Below, piece after piece: positions 1 through 8,914 of a stretch of DNA of 64,000 nt. Origin of the DNA: Enterococcus sp. ZJ1622. GTDB taxonomy: Bacteria; Bacillota; Bacilli; Lactobacillales; Enterococcaceae. The notes under the pieces were generated by a model. It saw nothing but the letters and a program-made list of their open reading frames with translations. It did not search any database and was not told the origin of the DNA. The stretch lies in assembly GCF_011038845.1 (NCBI RefSeq), contig NZ_JAAKDW010000002.1, positions 1 through 64,000 on the forward strand, in the 5' to 3' direction. The translations under genes were made by a program, and so were the position numbers. Each line of letters starts with the position of its first letter. The stretch's first letter is position 1.

Positions 1-130
1 CCTATGGAAAATACCTATGGAAAATACCTATGGAAAATACCTATGGAAAATACCTATGGAAAATACCTATGGAAAATACCTATGGAAAATACCTATGGAA
101 AATACCTATGGAAAATACCTATGGAAAGGA
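1..130. repeat. 13-bp tandem repeat array, at least 9 copies
   Basis: The unit CCTATGGAAAATA is repeated nine times without change (1-117), followed by a tenth degenerate copy whose last bases supply the ribosome binding site of the next gene. The array continues beyond the window start, so its full copy number is unknown. Short iterated units beside a plasmid-type gene resemble replication iterons, but no replication initiator is visible, so that role is only a guess. Confidence 0.95.
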
Positions 131-136
131 AAATGA

Positions 137-394
137 ATGATGAATCAATTTGAAGTTATTCAACAAAAGGTTGTTACAAAAAAACAAGAAACAACTCAAA
201 ATATTGTTCAACCATCTAATGCGATTAAAAAAATGGCAAAGCAGGAAAAAGAACGAAAAGAGGATTTTATGTTTTCTTTGTATCCTTGTGATCGTGAGAA
301 ACTGAATGAATTAGCGATACAAGCTGGATATGTTACTCCGCAAGGTCGTCCAAATGCTTCCGCATTTTTAACCGCGTTGATTCGGCAATTGTAG
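137..394 (+). CDS. small PrgN-like plasmid copy-control protein (putative)
   Basis: An 85-residue, very basic protein starting at a double ATG behind AAAGGAAA. The N-terminal half is rich in Lys, Gln and Glu. The C-terminal half (about 45-85) has the pattern DREKLNELA followed by GRPNASAFL, which resembles small ribbon-helix-helix or PrgN-type proteins of enterococcal RepA_N plasmids. Family knowledge places PrgN beside the replication initiator, where it influences copy number. Here no rep gene is seen, only the tandem repeat directly upstream. It may be a remnant of an integrated plasmid or the edge of one. The family call is from memory of the sequence pattern and is uncertain; a small DNA-binding protein of another kind is the alternative. 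Confidence 0.45.
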   Translation: MMNQFEVIQQKVVTKKQETTQNIVQPSNAIKKMAKQEKERKEDFMFSLYPCDREKLNELAIQAGYVTPQGRPNASAFLTALIRQL

Positions 395-577
395 ATAAAT
401 CAGTTTTAAAGGATCGAAGTAGGAAGGTAACGAATAAAATATATAAATAAAGTATCGGGACAGTCTAAGATGTTTCATAAAAATTTTTGCAATTATTGCT
501 TGAATCAAATCATGCCAGGTCTTTTATACCTGGTAAGTACATAAATCAAACAACGCAGAGAGGATACGAATACAGAA

Positions 578-1957
578 ATGTTAGCTATTTTTATGAAAAA
601 TTTGCAAAATATTTTTCTTTCAGAAACAGATTTTATTGTAAAGGAGAACCAATTGTTGCAACTTAGTTCAACAATAATGAATTATCTATTCAATAGATAT
701 ATTAAAATGTACGAACCTGAGTTGCTTCTAAAATATCAAGCAAGAGGATATGTGATTGGAAAAAGTTCCGAGCGCAGTGTTTATTTTTTATTTGGAGAAC
801 TTACTTATACACGTACACCAGTTGAGAGAAATGGCCATATTGTTTATCCTATTGATGAGTTATTAGGAATTGAACGCTATACAAGATATTCAGTGGGAAC
901 AAAATATGCATTGGTGGAGCTAAGTATGGTGACGTCTTACCGAAAATCTTCAGAATTAATTGAAACGTTAACGAATGTAACTGCCTCGAAAGATACTGTA
1001 ATGAAAGTAGTTCATGAATATGGAGAAAAATACAAAGAGCATGAAGCTTATCTTGAAGAATATGGTACGGAAGGGACACAAAAAGTTGACTATCTCTATA
1101 TTGAAGGGGATGGTGTATTCGTTGGTGGTAAAGATGGAAAAAATAAAGAATTAGCGCACTTTATTGTTCATGAAGGAATAGAAACCAATGGTCAGCGCAA
1201 AAAGACCGAGAATTTAAAACAATTTGTTGGCTTAGGGCATAAGAGAACGTTAGATTATTTGGAAAACTATTTGTATCGTACCTATGACTTGAAAAATACT
1301 GTCATTGTGACCAATTCAGATGGTGGAAAAGGATATAGCCAAAAGACGTTTAAAAGTCTTTTGCCTGTGGTAAAAAGACATGAGCATTTCTTGGATCGTT
1401 ATCATGTTTCGGTCAAACTTGAACAGCGTGTCTTTGTTCCAGAACTAATTCCTGTGTTCCAGAAGGCAATTAATAATTATTCTACTGAAGACTTGAAATG
1501 TGCTTTAGATACGTTAGAATCACATGCAGAAACAGAAGAACAAGAAATCCATGTAAAAAAATTAAGAGGTTATTTACGGCGAAACTGGAAGATTATCAAG
1601 CCATATCACATTCGAGAACTGCCAGGAGAGAAACAAGGAATTGGAATAATGGAGAGTCTACATCGAATCTTAACTTTTCGAATGAAGCGAAATAGCAAAT
1701 ATTGGGGGAAAGGACTAGAGGCAATGGCATGGTTATTGACCACGAAACGAAATGGAACAATGAAAGAGATCTTTTTAGAAAAGTGGAAAGAAGCATTTGC
1801 TTTAGATGATCGTTTAGTAGCAGAGTTAGGAAATCGTCCAAACTCCTTTTTTGATGATGAGGGGGAAAAAGTAGACAATGTAAAAACTTATGCAATTAAT
1901 TATCAAAAACCGTCTAATCACACTAAAGAACGATTAGACTGGTACAAAGGCAAATAA
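578..1957 (+). CDS. ISLre2-family (UPF0236) transposase
   Basis: A 459-residue protein of the length usual for ISLre2-type transposases. Recognisable blocks are YIEGDGVFVGG near residue 175, a TNSDGGKGY block near 250, and HEHFLDRYHVS near 275, typical of UPF0236. The start is unclear: ATG 578 has a weak GAGAGG site 13 nt upstream and an in-frame ATG lies at 593. The reading frame is intact, so the element could be active. I looked for terminal inverted repeats on both sides and found no convincing pair, so the element's ends are not given. A small hairpin (about 1968-1989) lies just after the stop. It separates the PrgN-like gene from the core chromosome. Confidence 0.85.
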   Translation: MLAIFMKNLQNIFLSETDFIVKENQLLQLSSTIMNYLFNRYIKMYEPELLLKYQARGYVIGKSSERSVYFLFGELTYTRTPVERNGHIVYPIDELLGIERYTRYSVGTKYALVELSMVTSYRKSSELIETLTNVTASKDTVMKVVHEYGEKYKEHEAYLEEYGTEGTQKVDYLYIEGDGVFVGGKDGKNKELAHFIVHEGIETNGQRKKTENLKQFVGLGHKRTLDYLENYLYRTYDLKNTVIVTNSDGGKGYSQKTFKSLLPVVKRHEHFLDRYHVSVKLEQRVFVPELIPVFQKAINNYSTEDLKCALDTLESHAETEEQEIHVKKLRGYLRRNWKIIKPYHIRELPGEKQGIGIMESLHRILTFRMKRNSKYWGKGLEAMAWLLTTKRNGTMKEIFLEKWKEAFALDDRLVAELGNRPNSFFDDEGEKVDNVKTYAINYQKPSNHTKERLDWYKGK

Positions 1958-2323
1958 AAAAGACCCTTTGTAAAGAACACAAAGAGTCAGGTAGGCTAAT
2001 TATACACGGTAATTAGTCCAAATCTGATTTTAATTTTACGAAAATAAGTCTATCTTATTTTCGTGTTTTTTACAAGTATGAATGAAGTCTATTTTTATAT
2101 TAAAATAAATAATTGAGAAAATATTTTAAAACTTAACTCTTGAAAAAAGAGCAAAATATGTTAAAGTGAAAGGGAAGAAAACAGGAGGAAACGACGTAAA
2201 TTTCAAATTAAATAACACGGGATGCAAAATATATACGCAGAAATATTTTAATCTGATTTTAATTTTTTTGAGAGAACAGAGCTTCTGGGAAAATTGCAGA
2301 CACATACCAAATGATTCTTTGTA
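1958..2323. other. AT-rich gap after the transposase
   Basis: No gene is supported here. It holds a terminator (2038-2071), two copies of a 17-bp sequence AATCTGATTTTAATTTT at 2021-2037 and 2250-2266, and a good Shine-Dalgarno-like AGGAGGAAA near 2184 with no start codon at usable distance. The last may be a remnant of a lost gene. Confidence 0.6.
2038..2071 (+). terminator. intrinsic terminator
   Basis: Perfect 11-bp stem ACGAAAATAAG / CTTATTTTCGT with a 5-nt loop, followed by GTTTTTT. It would end transcription from the transposase side before the eat(A) promoter. Confidence 0.85.
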
Positions 2324-2576
2324 TTGACAGATTCTTGATTTCTGTGGTACTTTATCTGTAAATAAACGTAAAGTGAGGGATCCGTGCATTGAAAAACTAA
2401 GTCAATCGATCGAAGCTGCATTCAGACTGTACCTTGGAGAACAAGGGAGCAGTGTGCAGATTTTCAGGATTGGCGAGGTTATTTCAGTGTACGGGTCTTT
2501 TTTGTGTACCATGAGACTCGTTACCTGCTGCCAGTTCTGGAAATAGGACTGGTCTTTTTTTACGAGGTGATGAACA
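2324..2576 (+). promoter_or_regulatory. eat(A) promoter and attenuator-type leader with a 3-codon uORF
   Basis: A consensus -35 TTGACA (2324-2329) and an extended -10 (TG at 2345, TACTTT at 2348) predict a leader of more than 200 nt. Early in the leader GTGAGGGA (2373-2380) is followed about 8 nt later by a three-codon frame TTG AAA AAC TAA (2389-2400). The leader ends with a terminator hairpin 2531-2561, directly before the eat(A) ribosome binding site. Resistance ABC-F genes such as lsa(A), lmo0919 and vga(A) are known to be controlled by ribosome-mediated attenuation using very short leader peptides. The same mechanism here is inference from layout. Confidence 0.65.
2531..2561 (+). terminator. 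attenuator terminator before eat(A)
   Basis: CCAGTTC (2531-2537) pairs with GGACTGG (2546-2552) and is followed by TCTTTTTTT. It lies only 15 nt before the eat(A) start, after the long leader, so it would stop transcription before the gene unless the leader refolds. Confidence 0.75.
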
Positions 2577-4079
2577 ATGGCTAAAATAGAAATAAAACAA
2601 TTGTCTTTTGGTTATGACAGCCAGGACAAGATGTTATTTGATCAAGCAAATTTAAATGTTGACACACAATGGAAACTTGGTCTGATCGGAAGGAATGGTC
2701 GCGGGAAAACTACTTTTCTGAATATCTTACGGAATCGACTTCCTTATCAGGGGCAGGTGAACCATCAGCAGGAATTCATTTATTTCCCGCAAGAAACAAA
2801 AGAAAAGGATCGTCTAACTTACTATGTATTAAACGATATTTCAGATTTTGAGCTCTGGGAAATCGAACGTGAATTGAATTTGATGCAGACAGATCCAGAA
2901 ATCTTATGGCGGTCATTCGAGACCCTTTCTGGAGGTGAGAAAACCAAAGTCCTGCTTGCGCTACTGTTTGTCGATGATGTCCATTTCCCGCTCATCGATG
3001 AACCGACGAACCATTTGGATGTCGTTGGAAGACAACAAGTAGCAGAATATTTGAAAAAGAAAAAACAGGGATTTATCTTAGTCAGCCATGATCGAACATT
3101 TCTTGATGAGGTAGTCGATCATGTGTTAGCAATCGAAAAAAGTCAGCTGGAACTGTATCAAGGGAATTTCACGATCTATGAAGAGCAGAAAAAACGCAAA
3201 GATGCATTTGAGCTCGCCCAAAATGAAAAGATTAAAAAAGAAGTTAGCCGGTTGAAGAAAACTGCTGCAGAAAAAGCAGAATGGGCACGTTCGCGTGAAG
3301 GAGATAAAACCAAGCGAAGTGTAGGATTCATCGATACTGAAGCCCGAAGAATGGACAAAGGGGCGATTGGTGCAGATGCCGCACGAACGATGAAGCGATC
3401 AAAAGCGATCGTGAATCGGATGGAAACACAAATCAGCGAAAAAGAACGATTGCTAAAAGATATCGAGTATATCGATCCGTTAACGATGAATGTCCAAGCG
3501 ACGCATCATCGGAGACTGCTGACTGTCGAAAAACTGCAGCTCAGCTACGATCATCCTCTATTCGAACCAATCAGTTTCTCGATCGAACCCCAGCAGAGGA
3601 TCGCATTGCTTGGGCCAAATGGTTCAGGAAAATCTTCTGTGATTCATTTTCTATTTGGGGAATTCGAAGGAGAAGTGAAAGGGTCTGTTGTTCGACCCGA
3701 AAATCTGGCGATCAGCTATGTACGCCAGAATTACGAAGACAATCGCGGGACTTTATCAGAATTTGCTGAGAAAAATCACGTAGATTATCAAGCATTTTTG
3801 AATAACTTGCGTAAACTTGGCATGGAACGGGAAATCTTCCATAACAAAATCGAACAGATGAGCATGGGTCAGCGCAAAAAAGTGGAATTAGCCAAATCTT
3901 TGTCTCAACCAGCCGAACTTTATATTTGGGACGAACCTTTGAATTACCTTGATGTCTTCAATCAGGAACAGCTGGAGCAGCTCATTTTAACGATGGAACC
4001 AGCGATGCTGATCGTCGAACACGATCAGACATTTTTGGATAAAATAGCTGACCAGCAGATCACGTTATTCAAAAGATAA
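2577..4079 (+). CDS. eat(A): ABC-F ribosomal protection protein Eat(A), Ile450 form
   Basis: A 500-residue ABC-F protein with two ATPase domains and no membrane segments. Walker A motifs are GRNGRGKTT (38-46) and GPNGSGKSS (346-354). Signatures are LSGGE (117-121) and the unusual MSMGQ (428-432). Walker B regions are DEPTNHLD (141-148) and DEPLNYLD (452-459), with a charged inter-domain linker about 200-300. Length and sequence fit Eat(A), the intrinsic E. faecium relative of Lsa(A). Such proteins act on the ribosome to displace lincosamides, streptogramin A and pleuromutilins. Residue 450 is Ile (codon ATT 3924-3926); Thr450Ile is the reported change that turns Eat(A) into the resistance form Eat(A)v. 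GAGGTGA precedes the ATG by 6 nt. The gene name comes from recognition of the protein, and the phenotype is inference. Confidence 0.85.
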   Translation: MAKIEIKQLSFGYDSQDKMLFDQANLNVDTQWKLGLIGRNGRGKTTFLNILRNRLPYQGQVNHQQEFIYFPQETKEKDRLTYYVLNDISDFELWEIERELNLMQTDPEILWRSFETLSGGEKTKVLLALLFVDDVHFPLIDEPTNHLDVVGRQQVAEYLKKKKQGFILVSHDRTFLDEVVDHVLAIEKSQLELYQGNFTIYEEQKKRKDAFELAQNEKIKKEVSRLKKTAAEKAEWARSREGDKTKRSVGFIDTEARRMDKGAIGADAARTMKRSKAIVNRMETQISEKERLLKDIEYIDPLTMNVQATHHRRLLTVEKLQLSYDHPLFEPISFSIEPQQRIALLGPNGSGKSSVIHFLFGEFEGEVKGSVVRPENLAISYVRQNYEDNRGTLSEFAEKNHVDYQAFLNNLRKLGMEREIFHNKIEQMSMGQRKKVELAKSLSQPAELYIWDEPLNYLDVFNQEQLEQLILTMEPAMLIVEHDQTFLDKIADQQITLFKR

Positions 4080-4147
4080 ACCTTGTAATCGAATGCGAGA
4101 CAAGGTATGGTTAAAGAAAGAACAGGTAATTAAAGGAGTGCAGACAA

Positions 4148-4696
4148 ATGTTATATGTAACAAGACATGGCGAAACAACGTGGAATGCGCAAGGTTTAGT
4201 TTGTGGTCGTGCAGATGTGCCTTTGACAGAAAAAGGGGAGAACCAGGCGAAAGAATTGGCAAAAAAAGTGGCAGAGCTAAAAACTCCGATCACCAAGATC
4301 ATCCATTCTCCGCTTCAACGAGCAAAAAATACCGCACAAGCGGTAGCTGATCAGCTGGATCTTCCGATGACAGTGGATGAGCGCTTGGTAGAAATGGACT
4401 TTGGAGATTATGACGGTGTCCCTAGCAAAGACGCCGGATTCCAAGAAGCCCGGTTAGCATTTGCCGTTCGTTTTCCGAATGGAGAATCGGTATTGGATGT
4501 GTATGCCCGGATCGTTCCGCTACTGAAAGAATGCTTGGAAGATGAAGAAAATGTCTATCTCCTTGTTTGCCATAACGCATTGATCCGGATCATCAATGCC
4601 TATTTCCATCCGATGCCCAACGAAACATTTTTTGACTTCATGGTAGACAATACAGAATTAGTTGCTTTTGAACAGTTAACTAGCAAGATGTTATAA
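4148..4696 (+). CDS. histidine phosphatase family protein (phosphoglycerate mutase-like)
   Basis: A 182-residue protein beginning MLYVTRHGET. The RHG motif at residues 6-8 carries the phosphorylated histidine, and the second catalytic histidine is probably in LLVCHNALI near residue 140. A start with AAAGGAGTG upstream is clear. These proteins are cytosolic phosphatases acting on small phosphorylated metabolites; most of this size are not true glycolytic mutases, and the substrate cannot be read from the sequence. It lies 68 nt after eat(A) in the same direction and ahead of a strong terminator, so the two may share read-through transcripts. Confidence 0.85.
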   Translation: MLYVTRHGETTWNAQGLVCGRADVPLTEKGENQAKELAKKVAELKTPITKIIHSPLQRAKNTAQAVADQLDLPMTVDERLVEMDFGDYDGVPSKDAGFQEARLAFAVRFPNGESVLDVYARIVPLLKECLEDEENVYLLVCHNALIRIINAYFHPMPNETFFDFMVDNTELVAFEQLTSKML

Positions 4697-4710
4697 AATG
4701 ATTCATAAAG

Positions 4711-4744
4711 AGGGGGTTGTATATTTGATGCAACCCCTTTTTTT
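4711..4744 (+). terminator. intrinsic terminator after the phosphatase
   Basis: GGGGTTG (4713-4719) pairs with CAACCCC (4731-4737) and is followed by eight T (4737-4744 region). Confidence 0.9.
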
Positions 4745-4795
4745 GTGTGGGTAATCTTTTATAAGAAATAAAATTTAATTATTTTTATAAAAGTA

Positions 4796-4824
4796 TTGAA
4801 ATATCGTTTCTAAAGCGCTATACT
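4796..4824 (+). promoter_or_regulatory. promoter of the mupG-murQ-murP operon
   Basis: TTGAAA (4796-4801), 17-nt spacer, TATACT (4819-4824). The spacer and -35 include GAAATATCGTTTC, a GAAA/TTTC inverted repeat that might bind a regulator. I could not fit a clean catabolite-response element to it. Confidence 0.75.
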
Positions 4825-4867
4825 CAACTCATAGAAATGAAGACGGATACAGAAATGAGGGATAGAA

Positions 4868-5932
4868 ATGTTTGGATTCTCAGTCTTTATGAATGATACG
4901 CTAACGAATGAAAAGAAAAATTATATCCGGAAAATGGCAGAAAACGGGTTTGTCGGCATTTTCACTTCGATGCATATCCCGGAAGACGATGTCTCTGCTT
5001 ACAAGGATCGATTGAGAGATCTTGGTCAGGAAGCGAAAGCGAACCATTTAGAGCTGATGGTCGATATCTCCGGGGATGCGTTGGAAAGAGCGGGATTCTC
5101 GCTTGATGATCTCCAGCCATTAAAAGCAATCGGGGTAACCGGATTACGAATGGATTACCACCTGTCGAATCAGCAGATCGCACAGTGGTCGCATCAGTTG
5201 AAGATCAGTTTGAATGCGAGTACGATCACACAAAAAGATGTAAACGAACTCAATGAAGCAGGCGCTGATTTCTCACAGTTAGAAGCTTGGCATAACTATT
5301 ATCCTCGGCCAGAAACCGGGTTGGATCAAGCGTGGTACGAAGAGAAAAACCAATGGCTTGCTGCACAAGGGTTCACGATCCAGGGATTTGTACCTGGGGA
5401 CGAGGACTTGAGAGGACCGCTTTATGAAGGTCTGCCGACTTTAGAAAAACATCGTGGCAGTCATCCGCTAGCAGCAGCACTCGATCTGATGTCGTGTGGG
5501 ACAGATCTGGTTTATATCGGAGATGCAGGACTTTCAGAAGAGGTACAGACACAGTTCTCACTCTTTCAAAAAGAACAGACGGTCATGCTCCATGTAGAAG
5601 CACTCGATGAAGAATTTTACGAGTATATCTTAGGTAAACACACGAATCGGCAAGACGAAGCTAGAGATGTGATCCGAAGCGCAGATGCTCGTTTCAGGAA
5701 TATCCCTCAGATACCGCCTCGTCAAACAGGCGAACGTCTAAAAGGAACGGTCACGCTAGATAACGAAAGATACCTTCGTTATATGGGTGAGATCCAGCTG
5801 ACAAAAACAGATCTGCCCGCAGATGAAAAAGTAAATCTGGTCGCATCTGTCACTGAGAAGGATCTGCCGCTTGTACAACAGATCCGTGCAGGAATGAATT
5901 ATCAATTAATAAGTAAAGAAGGAAGAGAATAA
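4868..5932 (+). CDS. mupG: 6-phospho-N-acetylmuramidase MupG (DUF871)
   Basis: A 354-residue DUF871 protein beginning [12 protein letters not shown], with family blocks such as [14 protein letters not shown] (about 95-108), [23 protein letters not shown] (about 140-155) and GFVPGDE. MupG is a cytosolic glycosidase that cleaves MurNAc-6-phosphate-GlcNAc coming from cell-wall turnover, releasing MurNAc-6-phosphate. This fits the next two genes, the MurNAc-6-P etherase and the MurNAc transporter. RBS is GAGGGAT 6 nt before the ATG. Its stop overlaps the murQ start by one base (TAATG), implying translational coupling. The activity is assigned from family and context. Confidence 0.85.
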   Translation: MFGFSVFMNDTLTNEKKNYIRKMAENGFVGIFTSMHIPEDDVSAYKDRLRDLGQEAKANHLELMVDISGDALERAGFSLDDLQPLKAIGVTGLRMDYHLSNQQIAQWSHQLKISLNASTITQKDVNELNEAGADFSQLEAWHNYYPRPETGLDQAWYEEKNQWLAAQGFTIQGFVPGDEDLRGPLYEGLPTLEKHRGSHPLAAALDLMSCGTDLVYIGDAGLSEEVQTQFSLFQKEQTVMLHVEALDEEFYEYILGKHTNRQDEARDVIRSADARFRNIPQIPPRQTGERLKGTVTLDNERYLRYMGEIQLTKTDLPADEKVNLVASVTEKDLPLVQQIRAGMNYQLISKEGRE

Positions 5933-6828
5933 TGAGTAGAATCAATTTGGACAATTTAACAACAGAACGCAGAAATCAGGAGACCTTCGGATTAGATGAG
6001 ATGAGCGTTTCCCAAGCCGTTCATCTAATGAATAAAGAAGATCAGAAAGTAGCAGAAGCAGTATCAAAAGAGCTTGCAAGTATCGAACCTGTCATCGCCT
6101 GTACGATCGATTCGTTCAAAAAAGGCGGACGCCTGATCTATATGGGCGCTGGCACAAGTGGACGTTTAGGTGTCTTGGATGCTGCTGAATGTGTACCGAC
6201 ATTCGGAGTTGAACCGGAAATGGTCATAGGATTGATCGCAGGCGGAGAAGCTGCAATGACCGTAGCTGTCGAAGGAGCAGAAGATTCTTATGAACTGGGG
6301 AAAGAAGATCTGATCCAATTGAATTTGACAGAAAACGACATGGTGGTAGGAATCGCAGCAAGCGGACGTACACCATATGTGATCGGCGGTCTTGATTACG
6401 CACGATCAGTCGGTGCAGCTACTGCAACGATCTCCTGTAATAAGAACGCAGAGATCAGCAAACATGCAGACTTGCCGATCGAAGTGGACGCAGGTCCTGA
6501 GTTTTTGACTGGTTCCACACGCTTGAAATCAGGAACAGCACAGAAGTTAATCTTGAATATGATCTCTACAATTAGTATGATTGGAATCGGAAAAGTCTTC
6601 AATAACTTGATGGTCGATGTGAAACCGACAAATGAAAAATTAGTCGAGCGTTCGAAACGGATCATCATGCAAGCAACAGATGTGGACTATGACACAGCAG
6701 AAACATACTTTAACGAAGCGGACCAAAATGTCAAACTGGCGATCGTTATGATCTTGACAAACAGTGATAAACAGACTGCCAAAGAGAAACTGGCTGGAGC
6801 AGACGGGTTCGTGAAAGGTACCTTATAA
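5932..6828 (+). CDS. murQ: N-acetylmuramic acid 6-phosphate etherase MurQ
   Basis: A 298-residue SIS-domain protein. The signature [16 protein letters not shown] spans 72-87, with the acidic residue of AAEC (Glu86) and that of EGAED (Glu117) in the positions of the catalytic pair of E. coli MurQ. It removes the lactyl ether from MurNAc-6-phosphate to give GlcNAc-6-phosphate and D-lactate in the cytosol. It sits between mupG (one-base overlap) and the transporter gene (12-nt gap with GGGGGAAA), so all three form one operon for muropeptide sugar recycling. No MurR-type regulator is present in the operon. Confidence 0.95.
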   Translation: MSRINLDNLTTERRNQETFGLDEMSVSQAVHLMNKEDQKVAEAVSKELASIEPVIACTIDSFKKGGRLIYMGAGTSGRLGVLDAAECVPTFGVEPEMVIGLIAGGEAAMTVAVEGAEDSYELGKEDLIQLNLTENDMVVGIAASGRTPYVIGGLDYARSVGAATATISCNKNAEISKHADLPIEVDAGPEFLTGSTRLKSGTAQKLILNMISTISMIGIGKVFNNLMVDVKPTNEKLVERSKRIIMQATDVDYDTAETYFNEADQNVKLAIVMILTNSDKQTAKEKLAGADGFVKGTL

Positions 6829-6840
6829 GGGGGAAAAACC

Positions 6841-8829
6841 ATGGCAAAAAACGAATTGACTTTAGAAGAATTAGCAAAACGAATCTATGCAGGTTCTGGC
6901 GGGATGGACAATGTTGGTAGCATTGTCCACTGCATGACTCGTGTAAGAATGGATATAATCGACGATGACCTTGTCGATGTCCAAGAATTAAAAGCGATTC
7001 CAGGAGTACTTGGCGTCGTAGAAGATGAGCAGTTACAGGTCATCATCGGTCCTGGGAAAGTGAATAAAGTCGCACAAGAAATGGTCGACCTTGCCGGGGT
7101 CAAGCTAGGAGAAAAGATCTCTTCTGGTAAAGCCAGTAAAGCGAGCAGCTCTGCTTCAGGGAAAGACTTGGTGAACGAACGTGCGCAAGAAATGAAAGCG
7201 GCACAAAAATCAAAACAGAAACCATCAAAAATCAAGTCTATCCTTAAAGATATCTCAAATATCTTCGTTCCAATGATCCCAGCGTTTGTTGGTACAGGGA
7301 TCGTGGCCGGGATCGCGGCAGTATTAGCGAACCTGGTAACAGCCGGAACACTAGATGCAGCAACATGGCAGCAGTATATCGATGTCATGAATATCTTGAA
7401 AAACGGGATGTTCAGTTACTTAGTGATTTACACAGGGATCAACGCTGCTCAAGTCTTTGGCGCAACGCCTACACTTGGGGGAGTAATTGGTGCAGTCGTG
7501 ATGCTTACTGGGATGAATCCAGAAGCTCCATTGAAGAATCTGTTCACTGGTGAAGCTCTCTCAGCAGGACAAGGCGGGATTTTAGGAGTCATCTTTGCAG
7601 TATGGCTACTTTCGGTCGTTGAAAAGAAACTGCACAAAATCGTCCCAGATGCGGTAGATATCATCGTTACTCCGACGCTCTCACTGATTGCTATCGGTTT
7701 AGTCGAGATTTTCTTCATCATGCCTTTAGCTGGTTTCATCTCAGATGGGATGGTCGGCGGGATCAACTGGGTACTTGGCGTCGGCGGTGCGTTTGCCGGA
7801 TTTGTCTTGGGAACGTTATTCTTGCCAATGGTAATGTTTGGCCTGCATCAAATCCTGACACCGATCCACGTACAGATGATTGATGAAACAGGTCGCACAT
7901 TGTTACTCCCAATCCTTGCGATGGCTGGTGCCGGACAAGTCGGTGCTGCATTAGCACTATGGGTTCGCTGCAAAAAAGACAAAGAATTGACTGAAATGAT
8001 CAAAGGTGCGTTGCCAGTCGGAATCTTAGGGATCGGGGAACCATTGATCTACGGTGTTACTTTGCCATTAGGTCGTCCGTTCATCACTGCTTGTATCGGA
8101 GGAGGTATCGGTGGTGCAGTGATCGGACTGATCGGGAATGTAGGCGCCATCGCGATCGGACCTTCAGGAGCCGCTTTGATTCCATTGATCTCTGACGGAA
8201 AATGGCTAGGTTATGTTTTAGGTTTACTCGCTGCCTACGCTGGCGGATTTGTTGCTACATTCTTCTTTGGTATCCCAAAAGAACAATTGGAAAAAGAAGA
8301 GTTAGCCGTAGAAGCCGTGCCAACAACAGTTACACCAGCACAAGCAGCACAAGCGAGTACGACAGCAAGCGAAATCGTTTTGACAGCTGTAGCAGATGGA
8401 ACAGTTGTTTCACTAGATAAAGCAAGCGATCCAGTATTTGCTCAAAAAATGATGGGTGAAGGTTATTTCGTCGAACCTATCAACGGGCATATCTATTCAC
8501 CTGTTACAGGTATTGTCAGTTCTGTCTTTCCAACGAAACATGCGATTGGCATCACCACGCCAAATGGTTTAGAGATCTTGCTCCACATGGGAATCAATAC
8601 AGTGGATTTAGGCGGTACGCCATTCGACGTGAAAGTGGCAGAAGGACAACAAGTCACAACAGATACATTAGTTGCTGAAGCTGATCTGGAAGCAATTAAA
8701 GCAGCCGGAAAAGAAACTTCGATGATGGTCTTGGTGACCAATATGGATCATGTGAAAAATTTTGTCTTGGAAAAAACGGGCGAAGCAAAAGCGAAAACGC
8801 CAGTGATGGATGTCGCAGCACAAAATTAG
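6841..8829 (+). CDS. murP: MurNAc-type PTS transporter EIIBCA (MurP with fused EIIA)
   Basis: A 662-residue PTS permease. The EIIB domain (about 1-85) has its phosphocysteine in HCMTRVR (Cys31). A basic linker (100-135) leads to the EIIC domain (about 136-480) with some ten membrane segments and the substrate region GIGEPLIYG. The C-terminal EIIA domain of the Glc/Crr type (about 520-650) has His567 in TKHAIGI and the phosphorylated His582 in ILLHMG. Family and context (mupG, murQ) point to MurNAc or a MurNAc disaccharide as substrate. B. subtilis and E. coli MurP lack their own EIIA, so this fused form can run independently of a separate EIIA-Glc. Another glucosamine-type sugar is possible. 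Confidence 0.85.
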   Translation: MAKNELTLEELAKRIYAGSGGMDNVGSIVHCMTRVRMDIIDDDLVDVQELKAIPGVLGVVEDEQLQVIIGPGKVNKVAQEMVDLAGVKLGEKISSGKASKASSSASGKDLVNERAQEMKAAQKSKQKPSKIKSILKDISNIFVPMIPAFVGTGIVAGIAAVLANLVTAGTLDAATWQQYIDVMNILKNGMFSYLVIYTGINAAQVFGATPTLGGVIGAVVMLTGMNPEAPLKNLFTGEALSAGQGGILGVIFAVWLLSVVEKKLHKIVPDAVDIIVTPTLSLIAIGLVEIFFIMPLAGFISDGMVGGINWVLGVGGAFAGFVLGTLFLPMVMFGLHQILTPIHVQMIDETGRTLLLPILAMAGAGQVGAALALWVRCKKDKELTEMIKGALPVGILGIGEPLIYGVTLPLGRPFITACIGGGIGGAVIGLIGNVGAIAIGPSGAALIPLISDGKWLGYVLGLLAAYAGGFVATFFFGIPKEQLEKEELAVEAVPTTVTPAQAAQASTTASEIVLTAVADGTVVSLDKASDPVFAQKMMGEGYFVEPINGHIYSPVTGIVSSVFPTKHAIGITTPNGLEILLHMGINTVDLGGTPFDVKVAEGQQVTTDTLVAEADLEAIKAAGKETSMMVLVTNMDHVKNFVLEKTGEAKAKTPVMDVAAQN

Positions 8830-8850
8830 ACAGATAATGGCGAGAAGAAA

Positions 8851-8889
8851 AGAAGAGAACGGGATTCATCCGATCTCTTCTTTTTGTTT
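8851..8889 (+). terminator. intrinsic terminator after murP
   Basis: AGAAGAGAACGG / CCGATCTCTTCT stem with loop, followed by TTTTTGTTT. Confidence 0.85.
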
Positions 8890-8914
8890 CATCGTGTGTA
8901 GTTTTAGTTTTTTA

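Noticed and set aside
1-130. Possible CRISPR array
   Set aside because: The 13-bp units are directly adjacent with no spacers and no cas genes are near.
1596-1895. Antisense frames within the transposase gene
   Set aside because: No start signals or family features; shadows of the transposase.
452-2071. Exact ends and target duplication of the ISLre2 element
   Set aside because: No pair of inverted repeats could be matched on both sides by eye, so boundaries are not claimed.
7365-7957. Open frames on either strand inside murP and many other genes
   Set aside because: They overlap clear coding genes in other frames, have no RBS and give low-complexity products.
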